Shown: positions 51,401-61,200 of the stretch, piece by piece | Layout: each line of letters opens with the position of its first letter | How positions within the stretch are numbered: the first letter of the stretch is position 1 | NCBI GenBank assembly: GCA_020726505.1 | Contig: JAHLEZ010000041.1 | Location: 248,001-312,000, forward strand | Length of the DNA: 64,000 bases | From: Leptodontidium sp. MPI-SDFR-AT-0119 | Taxonomy: Eukaryota; Ascomycota; Leotiomycetes; Helotiales; Leptodontidiaceae | Direction of reading: 5' to 3' | The notes under the pieces: generated by a model | Databases searched by the model: none | Told to the model about the DNA's origin: nothing | Seen by the model: the letters and a program-made list of their open reading frames with translations, nothing else | Position numbers and translations under genes: made by a program

Positions 51401-52248
51401 ATTGCCTCCTCGCAGAACTGTGTTCCACATACCGTGGCGAGCTCAAGACTGATCCTTCACCCGACTTTGCGCTATGGATTCATGACTTTTTGTCTCCCAA
51501 CAAGTTGTCAGTGCAGGAGTTTTGGAAAAGTCATCTCGCCGGATCTTCCATGACATACATTGGGCAACCATTCGCCCCGTGGTTCGCAGAAGAAGAATCA
51601 TTCACCATTAGCAGACATATGGGCTCTTCTATCTCTATTCCACAGGGGATAACAATGGCTAGCTTGACCAAGGCTGCATGGGCGCTTGTCCTTACGGAAA
51701 CAACCGGCGCTCAAGACGTCATTTTTGGGCAATGGATAAGCTGTCGAGAACCTCACCACAACGGCAGAGACCCAATAATAGGGCCATGTCTCAACATAAT
51801 TCCCGTGCGTGTGAATCTTGGGGCTTGTGAAATACGCACTGTTCGAGATCTCCTTGAAGCAGTCCAGGACCAACATGCACAGACCAGTGCTTACTCCCGA
51901 ATCCAGCTGGAAGAAATTTCTCGGATAAACTCCTGGCCTTTGGGCACGAATTTTGGGACTGCAATACTCCATAACGGCGAAGAACATGGGGAAAGAGCTA
52001 CAATCCAATTCGATCCCACGTTGGAAGCAGCTCTGGATGTCTATTGGCCAGTGGAGTCCCTTCCACAGCTTCGATGGCTTTTAGTAGAGTCACACATGGA
52101 CGACGGAGAGCTTTCACTTTGGATGTTTACAACAACTACTTATGTCAGTAAACTGGAGGGCGAGGAATTGTTGGATAGGTGGGCTCAACTGATACGGTCT
52201 TGCTCAGAGGATCCTTCGGCGTCTCTTTGCAGTATCATGAAGTCATAA
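48490..52248 (+). CDS. Non-ribosomal peptide synthetase, partial C - A - T - C
   Basis: One uninterrupted frame of 1252 residues. Residues 1-175 match only the second half of a condensation domain (AACLAWATILWQYTGCENVI...YTSIVSF). The adenylation domain spans about 185-705: A3 FTSGSTGRPKG (341-351), A4 SYAFDGAIMEHL, A5 ITYGPTECS, A7 YRTGDIV, A8 KIRGQRVELGEIEH, and the A10 Lys in LSRKTDRKQL. A hand alignment to GrsA gives the pocket D-G-M-C-A-T-T-V-A-K, with no amino acid assigned. The carrier domain has FIELGGDSVDSMRL, with Ser762 the phosphopantetheine site. The last domain is a condensation domain with SHAQYDG at 961-967, the first His of HHxxxDG being Ser as in many fungal terminal C domains. 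No thioesterase or reductase follows, so release is probably by the C domain. Confidence 0.95.
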   Translation: MPGDNISTIGSVDQSTAFQEAACLAWATILWQYTGCENVILAVVKEDDQTPSATLSEGHDMAVIHLSVKHTLEIGEALNIISSQINNVQTSIASDGEVEYTSIVSFSSKRPQRIHEAASSVWWDGLQKPEAWISPADEWKCAQMLARLEYCTDQICSQPLGPLSGLLGASSTELAVIKEWNQEPLTRHDRCIHHLIKEQARNQPDRPAIESWDGTLTYAELDRISSQYAILLRSNGVGLERFVGIYLYKSRWTAVAILAVLKSGGAFVLLDTSHPIERLKIMCQAVRVSLVLRLSGENSSNFALPGIPILEIGHNDLHEVPQPPKMPAFQSKHTHAAYVAFTSGSTGRPKGIIIQHGMFSTGSLSHGPAYKMTPESRVFQFSSYAFDGAIMEHLTTLIAGGCVCIPLPSEQLNDLPAAFAKLNANFICLTPSVLHLLSPSQMPSLITLAVTGELMSRALLQRWAPHVQLIITYGPTECSVASSTTHPVQPNTDPRILGSTHNCRFWVVDPNCTELLTPPGAIGELFIEGPIVGRGYINADPETVAMYGPRRPWLESIPFPDRVYRTGDIVQYTGANGSLRYLGRKDAQVKIRGQRVELGEIEHSIRNEFQNLDSLNLAVETVLFPGKDQNRSFVAFLGNSRASAGENGKLAPPCPKLLQQWDQQIKPSLLRSLPNYMIPAMIVPVARFPFTLSRKTDRKQLQSLFSELSREEVDLYLGVDFVVLSPVSPMEATLQNSISKTLNIERRKISMDRSFIELGGDSVDSMRLVSALREQGILLSVSDVIGCPNIASLSGTAQRVEMASLPTTVEPFDLLPNPREEAARNLLSESFPGMTMDDVADVLPATELQHLFFRGPQDYITMRLKGPVNVGRLEQSCHELIRRHSALRTIFFEHQGHLFQVVLKRPHQAFVRRIFTLPASQFAETLWQEQRYEAKTVSKPATRFFFAQRSAAESLLTIRMSHAQYDGDSINCLLAELCSTYRGELKTDPSPDFALWIHDFLSPNKLSVQEFWKSHLAGSSMTYIGQPFAPWFAEEESFTISRHMGSSISIPQGITMASLTKAAWALVLTETTGAQDVIFGQWISCREPHHNGRDPIIGPCLNIIPVRVNLGACEIRTVRDLLEAVQDQHAQTSAYSRIQLEEISRINSWPLGTNFGTAILHNGEEHGERATIQFDPTLEAALDVYWPVESLPQLRWLLVESHMDDGELSLWMFTTTTYVSKLEGEELLDRWAQLIRSCSEDPSASLCSIMKS

Positions 52249-52991
52249 AACGACATCCTTGCTGTCGCGTGATGATTAAACGAGTTAGAAATTACCTGGC
52301 GGTAGTTTGCATCTGAGGGTTTGTATTTCTATGATGAGAGGAGTGTTGGGCTGGACCCTCCCCCCCTCCCAAAAGAACAAAAAAAAAATTAGAACAATGA
52401 GACACCATCGAGTATTGCAGTTGAAGCCATGTAATGTGCAATTTACGGTTCACGTGAAGACAATGTGTAAATTTACGGTACAGCGAGATGGAGAACCCCT
52501 TGCTCCCTTTTCCAGTGGCAGTTCGGATTGTTTACTTTATGCACGTGATCGCTTACTACCTGACGCATACCTCAGTAACCTGATGACGACTGAGACCAGA
52601 GAATAGCTTGTCAAGTCTTGACTGGACCAAAGCGTGCACTCTTCCGCGAACACCAGCAGAATTTTCATCTCGAAATCCGGGCTTGGAATTCATTCTCACT
52701 ACGTTGCATGAAACGCTGCAGTAACTCTAGGCCACAATTTTCAGATCGGCCCATTGGACACTATCATCAAGCCCACCGCATGCGGTGGTAAGTGGAGGTA
52801 TAATGGTTGCTGGCGATCGCGGCTCCAACAGCGTACAATGTACAGTTTTATTCTTTGCATATGGTAGCATTGGATACGTACCAGCCAGAACAAAAATTTC
52901 AACTTTAACGCTTTTCAAAATGCAAAGTAACAGAATATGCGACATGGGAAATACCAGATAGACGGTTACTTCGAGATCGAGAGACAGGAGG
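52249..52991. other. Intergenic within the cluster
   Basis: Follows the NRPS stop. A minus-strand frame at 52727-52945 could be a downstream exon of the ORF at 52992-53486, but no splice pair was confirmed. Nothing else is seen. Confidence 0.4.
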
Positions 52992-53486
52992 TTAATTGGA
53001 AGAGGGATTCTCTTGACCTACCGGACACTGCTTTGTATAGTGACACAGACTCACCATTAATAGTAAGGAACTAGTCGCATCTCCAGTCAGGAGTTTCTCC
53101 ACCAGTTCCTCTTCTCGGAGCCTCGGCTCGGCTCTCGTGCTGTTCCACGTCCTCCATCTTTGATGCCAATCCGACAGATTGATAATTACCTTCGACACGG
53201 TCTCACTATTGTGTAAACTGTTCAGATCGATCGCCGGGCCAATGGGGAGTCTAGATGTGAGCAGAATCAAAGCCTCGGGAGTGAAGCTGAGCTTCGGCGG
53301 GAAGCTGCAGGTGCCTGGCGCCAAAGGGTAGCACAGTGGTTCAACAGTGCCGGGCACTAAACGGTGAAAGTCAACCCAATGAAATGAGTTTAATGTTGGT
53401 AGCCTAGCCGTAACATGTGTTTCTCGTGTGCACAGCGTAGAGGGCCCATGTTGAGGAAAATTCATTTCCATTCTGCAAGTGGGCAT
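52992..53486 (-). CDS. Hypothetical protein inside the NRPS cluster
   Basis: A 164-codon frame with a proper ATG at 53486. Its composition is protein-like: TLNSFHWVDFHRLVPGTVEP, FTPEALILLTSRLPIGPAID, then the amphipathic WHQRWRTWNSTRAEPRLREE and ELVEKLLTGD. No signal peptide, cofactor motif or zinc cluster is seen. It lies between the NRPS and the MIO enzyme and points towards the NRPS. It may be a C-terminal piece of a larger, perhaps regulatory, protein with exons I could not find, or a standalone small gene. It is not recognised. Confidence 0.35.
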   Translation of the reverse strand: MPTCRMEMNFPQHGPSTLCTRETHVTARLPTLNSFHWVDFHRLVPGTVEPLCYPLAPGTCSFPPKLSFTPEALILLTSRLPIGPAIDLNSLHNSETVSKVIINLSDWHQRWRTWNSTRAEPRLREEELVEKLLTGDATSSLLLMVSLCHYTKQCPVGQENPSSN

Positions 53487-54002
53487 GTCAGGACCGGATG
53501 AGCTTTCAGATGAGCTTTCAGGTCAGTATTGGCATTGAAATAGATTTTGGTAGCAACTGTTGTGATCTTAATTTATAAAGAACCTTCAGACTGAAAAGTT
53601 TATCCAAGACACCGATCATTCTTTCCGCGCCTAATTGCGTGTTCTAAGTTAGCAAATTGGTGAAGGACTCAGCATGTAATCCCTGCTACTCTTGGGAGAT
53701 TACGAAAGCACACGGAAAAGTGATTTTCGCTGTTGTTCTCTGTGACATCGCTGCTGTGCCCTGGATGTGAAGTACAACAGGAGACACTACCTCATTGATC
53801 TACATCGGTGGAAGTTTCACCTATCACAGATCAGCGAAATTGTTGAGGTCGGAGAGATTAGTATTTTTGGCATCGTTGATTCGATGGGACTCCAGTGCGA
53901 CTTGATAGTGGTGAAGGTATGATATTTGTTTAACTTGACAAGAGGTGGACAGCAAAATTTGCAAGCAAACAAATTTGAGCCTCATTCGCCTTCCAAAGGG
54001 TC
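53487..54002. other. Intergenic, promoter of the MIO enzyme
   Basis: Contains a 13-base direct repeat (GATGAGCTTTCAG at about 53498 and 53510, twice in tandem) just upstream of the minus-strand ORF. No gene recognised. Confidence 0.5.
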
Positions 54003-56237
54003 ATGGGTGACAATTCTGGACTCACTATGCTCGACAATGTCTATGCTACGGCTCACGCGCAACATACCGTCAGGTCCTGGCGTCGGGTCAATCAGCTGGT
54101 TCAGTCCAAGACGTTCATAATCGATGGATCTTCGTTGGACATCGCAACCGTGGTTGCTCTCGCTCGGTTCGCACATATCAATTCTGAACATAATCGCCTC
54201 GGTGCTAATGGAAATGTAGTTTCGGTTGCACTCCAGTCTTGAAAGATGTCGCTGCGGCAGCTGCCAGTCTCAGTCAAAGTGTGCAAACTTTGAATGGGTA
54301 TCTTTCCAAAGGCTACTTCCTCTATGGTAAGGAAATGTGATTCTTCAAAAATTTCATATCAGCTAATCACAACTTCAGGTGTCAATACAGGCTTCGGCGG
54401 CAGCGCCGACACCAGAACCCGTGATCTCTTGGGTCTTCAACGAGCCCTAATGCAACACGTGCAGAGCGGGGTGCTCACCAGTGAAGATATATCCGGTCGT
54501 TCTACTCATGAGTACCTCGAGTCACATAGCATGCCCAGTGCCTGGACACGTGCCATGATTCTTGTGAGGATCAACACGAATCTTCGTGGGCACTCTGCAA
54601 TGTGTTTCAACGTCCTTGAAGCTATGATGCAACTACTTCGCCACGACATAGTACCAGTCGTTCCTCTTCGTGGCTCCGTCTCTGCATCTGGCGATCTGAT
54701 GCCTATGTCTTATATTGCCGCCGCCATTCAAGGGAATCCCGATGCTTATGTTCGTGTTGGTAAGCCAGAGGATGGCAATTTGAAAGTGATCTCTGCAGAG
54801 GCAGCCCTCAAGAACGCATCCCTGGAGCCTATCGTTCTGGGTCCAAAAGAAGGGCTATCTTTGATCAACGGAACCTCTGGTGCTACGGCCGTGGCCGTGT
54901 TGGGCCAATATGAAGCCAATCAACTCGCTGTTATCTCGCAATTACTCACTGCTCTCACTTCCGAGGCACTCTATGCCAACACCGAATGGGCACATCCGTT
55001 TATCGCCGCCGTTCGCCCTCATCCGGGCCAGATTGAGGCTGCACAGAATATTCGCACTTTCTTACGTGGTTCAAAGCTCACTTATGGTCTCGAAGCGGCC
55101 AAGGATCGTCTTCAACTGGGTTTGGCCCAGGAACGGTATGCCACTCGGAGTTCTCCACAATGGCTAGCTCCTCAACTTGAGGATCTACTCTCTGCAGAAC
55201 AGCAGTTGGTTACGGAACTGAATTCGACAACCGACAACCCAGTAGCCAACGTGGAAGGGGATGATATCCACTGTGGAGCGAATTTCCAGGCAGCTTCAGT
55301 GACTTCCGCAACGGAGAAGACTCGTCTCGCCCTCCACTCGATTGGGAAGATGCTTTTCGCCCAAACAAGTGAGATGATCAACGACGATCTGAGCAACGGG
55401 TTGCCTCCAAACTTAGCAGCTGATGATCCAAGCTCATCTTTCTGCCTCAAGGGTGTTGATGTCAATACCGCAGCGTACACTTCTGAGCTGGGCTTCCTCG
55501 CCAATCCCGTCAGCAATCATGTCCAGACTGCCGAGATGCATAACCAATCTATCAACTCCCTAGGGCTTCTATCTGCACGCCAAACCCTGGCCGCTGTTGA
55601 AGTCCTGTCTCTCATCGTCGCTAATTGCCTGTACACGGGATGTCAAGGTGTTGATCTCCGAGTTCTACATCAAACGTTTCTGGAAGGGATTCGGGAACCT
55701 TCTCGAGATTTTGCGCTTCGGTGTGTTGACAATCCGGCGCATCTCGAGCATTTCTTCGATTTGTTCTGGACCTTAATTGAAACCCGTTGGTACGAGTTGG
55801 CTGCGCTTGACGCTGCAGAACGTTGTGAAGCCGTCTCGCAATGTATTGCAATTGCCGTAGTTCGTTGCCCTGATCACACCACTAGCCTGACTATCCCTCG
55901 AATGGCTGCAGTGTCCATGGAGTACAGTCAGTTCCTGTTGAGGGCGTACACCACCCATCGAGATGCTTTCTTTCCGTCTCCTCCAACTGCAAAATATCTT
56001 GGCAGAGGCACAAAAGTCATATATTGCTTCGTACGTGAGAAGTTGGGTGTTCCAATGCATCAAGGCCTGGTTGAACATCCCATTGCCAATCACCCTAGCG
56101 GGAACATGCTGAATGGGCGCCCTAAGAAGACGATAGGGTCATGGGTGTCAGTTATCTATGAAGCTTTGCGTAATGGGTCATTGTATACGGAAGTCCTTCA
56201 GTTCTTGGAGCAAGCTGGAATGGGAGAAAGGATGTAG
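54003..56237 (+). CDS. MIO-type aromatic amino acid ammonia-lyase or aminomutase
   Basis: Exons 54003-54201, 54237-54326 and 54379-56237 give 715 residues, the usual PAL length, with phases agreeing. The Ala-Ser-Gly triad that cyclises to the MIO electrophile is at residues 199-201 in GSVSASGDLMPMSYIAA. The mobile-loop Tyr is in YGVNTGFGGSADTRTRDLL, and NLRGHSA, EGLSLINGTSGATAV and NSTTDNPVANVEGD are further PAL/HAL family blocks. Such enzymes remove ammonia from Phe or Tyr to give cinnamates, or shift the amine to give beta-Phe or beta-Tyr; sequence alone does not separate the two here. The first intron is only 35 bases (GTGCTA to CTCCAG), unusually short, so a frameshift is the alternative. 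Its place after the NRPS suggests it makes a substrate for it rather than serving primary phenylalanine breakdown. Confidence 0.9.
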
Positions 56238-56805
56238 AGCTTTGACTGAGAGTCATGGCCTCATTAACAGTGGGCGGTTAGAAAATAATTTCCATTGATT
56301 AGAGTGAATAGAGTTCTTTGAAGCCCGACCATACATTTTGCGGGAGTGTCTTACAAAATTACCCTAGAACTTACTAATTATATATGTAAGCGCAAAAGGT
56401 TTTCATACTCCAATGGAAACAGTAATTTTCGTTTACCTCGGATTCTCGTTGTATCGAACATCTAGCTAGTGACTTCGTAGTATATCCGCCAAACATTTTA
56501 AATCCCTGAACCGGATGATAAAGCCTAGAAGCAAAGCTCCAGTAATCCCATTACCAATCTAACAACTCCTCATCTCATCTCATCCAGACACACCCATGAA
56601 CGACACATCCCAACATCCCACCCTATTAAATGAACAACTAAAAGACAGATCAAGACCATCCAGTCAAATTTTCAAACCTCCAACCACCAAATACCGACGT
56701 CCCACACAACTCCACTCTAAACAAATCCCAAATCGTCTCTACGAGGCCTTACCTGCTAGCTCCTACCGCCTCGCCCCCGACACTCCCCCGTGCCCCTCGA
56801 TCACT
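56238..56805. other. Convergent intergenic region
   Basis: The 3' flanks of the MIO enzyme and the secreted Ser/Thr-rich protein. The plus-strand ORF at 56596-57075 is an antisense shadow of the latter. Confidence 0.5.
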
Positions 56806-57874
56806 CTAATCTCTCCCCCCACCCCCACATCCCTTCGTCTTCGTGACCGTACTCGTAGTCCACAAAACCTCCACCTTCGTCCTAGTAACAAGAACAACCT
56901 TCGTCGTCCTAATGCGCGTAACCACCGTTCTGACTTTCGTAACCGTGACCGTGGCCGTGGACATACTTGTCACGTATACAACTTTTACCGATCCTGTTGT
57001 GGGAGTGAGAGCTGTGAGTGTCGCTGTGGTTGTGGCGGTGATGGTTGTTTTGCATGTTTGCTGAGTGGGAGGTAGATATGTTATCGATGTCGCTGTCGAT
57101 GTCGATGTTATGATTGATGTGAATGGTGGCGGGCAGAGACATATCCTACCCGATCCCGATGTATCTGCGGTCGAAATTGAAACCAAAATTGAATTCAAAC
57201 CCGAGCTGGACAGTACTGGGATCGTAGTAATCAACACAGTGAAAGGTGGTGTGGGTGTAGGTGTAGTGTAGATAGGCTCATCTGTGTACTTGAACGGTTC
57301 AGATGTCAATATCGATCTGGATGTTGGGATTGAGTGCGAGGGCGAAGGAGACCATTCTGAGACTGGGAGGGGGTCGGAAGGTGTTGTTTGGAAAGTTTGG
57401 GGGGAGGGTAAGATGGGGATTGGTGATGAAGGGGGGATGGGGATGGAAGGTGGTTCGGAGGGGATGGGGATGAGGATACTTGTTGGAATGTCGATTGGGA
57501 CGGGTATTGGGGCCGAAAAGGGGAGCATGGGGATTGTTGACTGCGCCGCCGGGGGTGGCAGTTCGCTGCAGATTGGGGCGAGGGCGAGGGCTGATGAGAT
57601 GAGGAGGATCTCGGGTGTTGGGGGGCTCGGAGTTGGCAATTCGGTTGAGGTGTAAAGTGTTGATGATGGAGGGATGGAAGAGGACTCGAATGTTGATGAA
57701 GATATGGTCTCCGAGGAAGATATTTGAGTGTCCTGGGATTAGGTCAGTTGACAAAATCGTCGTCGATGGGATGTAAGATACAAGGATAGATATTGGGGAG
57801 GGGGGGTTTACCTGTGCGAAAGCGGAGGACGTGATGATGCCTAGCAGGAAGTGTGTGATGGCAGTACTTCTCAT
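56806..57874 (-). CDS. Secreted Ser/Thr/Pro-rich protein
   Basis: Two exons (57874-57812 and 57732-56806), joined across a 78-base intron with a CTGAC/CTAAT branch region, give 329 residues. The start MRSTAITHFLLGIITSSAFA is a signal peptide, and the intron sits exactly at its end. The mature part is first Ser/Thr-rich (ISSSETISSSTFESSSIPP), then Pro/Ile/Ser-rich with repeated IPIP-type elements, then Thr/Val-rich (TVTVTKVRTVVTRIRTTKVV), ending near KGCGGGG. Such sequences are heavily O-glycosylated in fungi and are usually wall or matrix proteins. No enzyme domain is present and no clear GPI signal. Another frame reads through the intron and is a shadow. Confidence 0.75.
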
Positions 57875-58206
57875 GATTGAGATTGGTGCTGTGCGTGTCG
57901 TCAACGCAGTGAGTGGGGTGGAGGTGCTGGCGTTGGCGCTTACGCTGGTGGAAAGAGTGAAAGGAGGACAGGACGGAGAGACGGAATGAAAATGAGAAAG
58001 GTAGAGATAACTTGGGAAGAAGAAGGAATGCCAGCCAGGCATTCTGAGCATAACTATCATTTCAAAAGGAGGCATGATCACCATGATGCGAATGAAGAGT
58101 GTCAGGGTGCGAGGAATGTGAAGTTTTCTTAGGACCGAGTCAAACTCGCTTAATTCTAATCAACAAGCCAAACAATCACCAACACAACGTGCATAACCAT
58201 CCCCAC

Positions 58207-61200
58207 TTACACTAACCACTTATCATCCAGCCCCTCCAAAAAGCCTACATCAACATTAACCCAACTTTTCCAAAGATCAACCTCTAACCTCCACGGCCGC
58301 ATCTGAACCACAAAAGCCACCGCCGCAGTCAACCTCTCCAAATCCTTCTCATCCTTCCCCATAACCAAATACTTATCTCTCCTCGCCACGACCCTATCTT
58401 TAAAAAACTCCATCCAAGGTTCAAGACGTAAAGAGGCGGCGCGGTGAATACTCCATTCGGAACAGGGCATGCATTTCGGCACGAACATGAAATTATACGT
58501 TCGGCCTACTAGGTCACGGAAGGATGTGCCGTCGCGGTTTTGCGGCCCGACCATGAGGGGGTAGAAGTACGGTGCGCTCCAGAGAGTGAGGACTGAGAAG
58601 CGGGCTGCGGGGTGACGGGAGGCGAACTTGCGGGCGGTAGTTTTGAGTGGGGGGACGAGGTGAGGGTTTTTGACTGAGGGGGGCATGATTACGGTGCTGA
58701 TGTTTTGGCGCCAGTCGATGAAGAAGTCGTAGGTTTTGGGGCGGTGGGGTTCGGTTGCTGCGATGGCTTGGCCTTCGAAGTGGGCATCGCGGCTGCGGAT
58801 TATGCCGGATTTGTAGACTGAGGGGGTACTTAGTTTCGCGTCGTTTGAGTCTTGGGTGTGCAAAGGGTTCACGTGGGATGTAAATAGAAGGTGGCTTACG
58901 TTGTGCGATAATAGGCCGGATAGCAAGATCCCTATCAGCAGGCAAATCCTCGACACCATTCACACCTTCCTCACACATCTCCCTATCAAACTCTTCCCAG
59001 AAGACATCTGGCTGCATCTTGTTCGAGCGATGCGATCTCACATCCGGATAAACCCTCGCGCGCTCCACCTGATTAAAGATGAGTGATTCCTTAAACGGTG
59101 CTCCGGGGGCGTCAGGAGCGAAGAAGTCCTTGCTAATGTTGTGGTAGTGGAAGAAAGGGGAGATTTTGGCGATGGCGCGGTGTAGGTCTTTGGCATCCGT
59201 TGTATCGACCTCCATGTCTGCGAGGAGGTTGAAGGCGAGGACTGTGGCGGGGTTGTCGTAATTACGGTGGTTGAATTTACGGCTTGCGCGACTCATTTCT
59301 AGCATTTCGATGTAGCGAGTTTGGGCGTGTGGTTCGGTGTCGGCTTTGTGCCAGACTTCTTTGAAGACTTGAGTGGATGTGTTAGCTTTTGTGGAGAAGA
59401 CGGGGTGGAGTGTGTTACTTCGGGCTTTTTCCTTGTCTAAGAAGGTCATAAATTGTTCTTCCATGACTCGGGGATCTGAGGGATCTTTTTTCTTGGGCTT
59501 GGGCCGGCTCATCGTTTTGGCCATGGCTTCTTGAAGCTCCTTCGAGTAGTTGAGCTTTTTGATGATTTCGACTGGATCGATGCGTGGGACTTGGCCGGTA
59601 GCTCTTGCTGGGACCAGCTCCTTGTCCTCATCCTCATCACCTTCATCGTCCGATAAAACATCACCATCCTCCAGTTCATGATCAAGGACGTAGTCCCCAG
59701 ACTCACCATCATCGTCATCATCGTCATCATCATCGTCGAATTCAGAATCAGTACCCCAATCTTCCTCCGAGTCCTCACCACTATAATCTGATTCCCATCC
59801 CTCGATAAATTTGCGTAAAGAGAACCCCTCATCCTCCCACACCTTCAGTGGCGAGATTTTCCCCAGATCCTTCGGGTTTAGCTTACCAGCTATGAGCTCC
59901 TCAGGGAAAAGAACCGCATCTTCTAGCACATCGGCTTGGTTGTAAAACAGGTTTCGCGGAAAGACGTTAGCTTTATCGTACACGCGGTGTACCTTCAAAC
60001 CCGTGTCGTCTTCAATCTTGCCGTAGAAGAACTGCGTCTTTTCGTTGTTGATATCGTCGTAGATACTCGTGACGTCTTCGCCGGGCTTGATATCCCGGAC
60101 TCGGTTGGTGACCTTGTCGGTGTGTAGGGTCTTCAACACCGGTGCAGAGAGATTATACATATCAGCTCCCTTCCGGCACCGGAGCGCTTTGAAGATCATC
60201 TGATACAACCAATTAGCAAACCCACACTTGATTGGCCGCTCCGAAAATAGACTTACCTCTTGCACGGTATTATACAGCACAGCGAAACATTCCCCTGGCT
60301 CCAGATCCCAGACATACACATCGTAGTACTCCTTGAACGAGAAGTTCCAACCTCGATATTTCTCCATTTCCTCGAAGAACTGCGGGCCAACGCTTTTGAT
60401 GACATTCCACTCATTCTTGGCTGCGTGCCCGAGGCCTGATTTCTGGCGGAAGAGCCAGCGTTCGTCCTCGGGGGGCTTGATGACGAGGTTTCCGGTCTCT
60501 GCATCTCGTACTAGGATAAGAAGACTATGTCGTTGCATGGAGAGGTATTGGACGAGACGTCGACTGGCTTGGTCGTCTCGTTTGATGTGTGCGCAGATCC
60601 AGTTGCGAGCTTCGAATGCCATGTGGGAACGCCGGCTTGGACCGCGGCGTCCGCCTTGTTGATGGTGAACGGTTAGTTGCATAGCATCCGGTTCATGAGT
60701 TTCGAAATACATGATGAAGCCCTATTATTTCGTCAGTCAACATGGCATGCGGGAGGCGAAATAAAAACTGCCGAAAGAGAGAGACTTACATGTTGCAACA
60801 TCTGCTGACGATACCTATTCCCCGCCCACTCAGCCCAATTCTTACCCGGAAAATACCCCCAGATGGCTAGGATATTCAACTCGAAGAATTCATCCCAATG
60901 CCTACAAAGCGCTACCGCATCATGCAAATTGCTATCTTTAGCCAGGATGCAAAAATGTAGCCAGCCACCGCGATTCATAGCTTTGTCACTAGGATAATTC
61001 CAGATCGACCGGCCACAGATCTTGACTCTAATCTTCTTACGCGGCGCGTCATCTCTCGTCTTGCCGAAATTAATGGCTCCGCCTCCTTCAGCTCCCATCA
61101 GCTCTTCAAGGCTAGGCATATCACCCATAGGCCCCGCAGCTTGTTTGGCGTTTTGTTTTCCTTTCGGGAGCCATTTATCTGGCAAGGCGTCTTTCTTCTT

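Noticed and set aside
57299..58084. A 261-codon minus-strand ORF starting upstream of the Ser/Thr-rich protein
   Set aside because: It reads through the signal-peptide intron into another frame; the spliced model gives the secreted protein.
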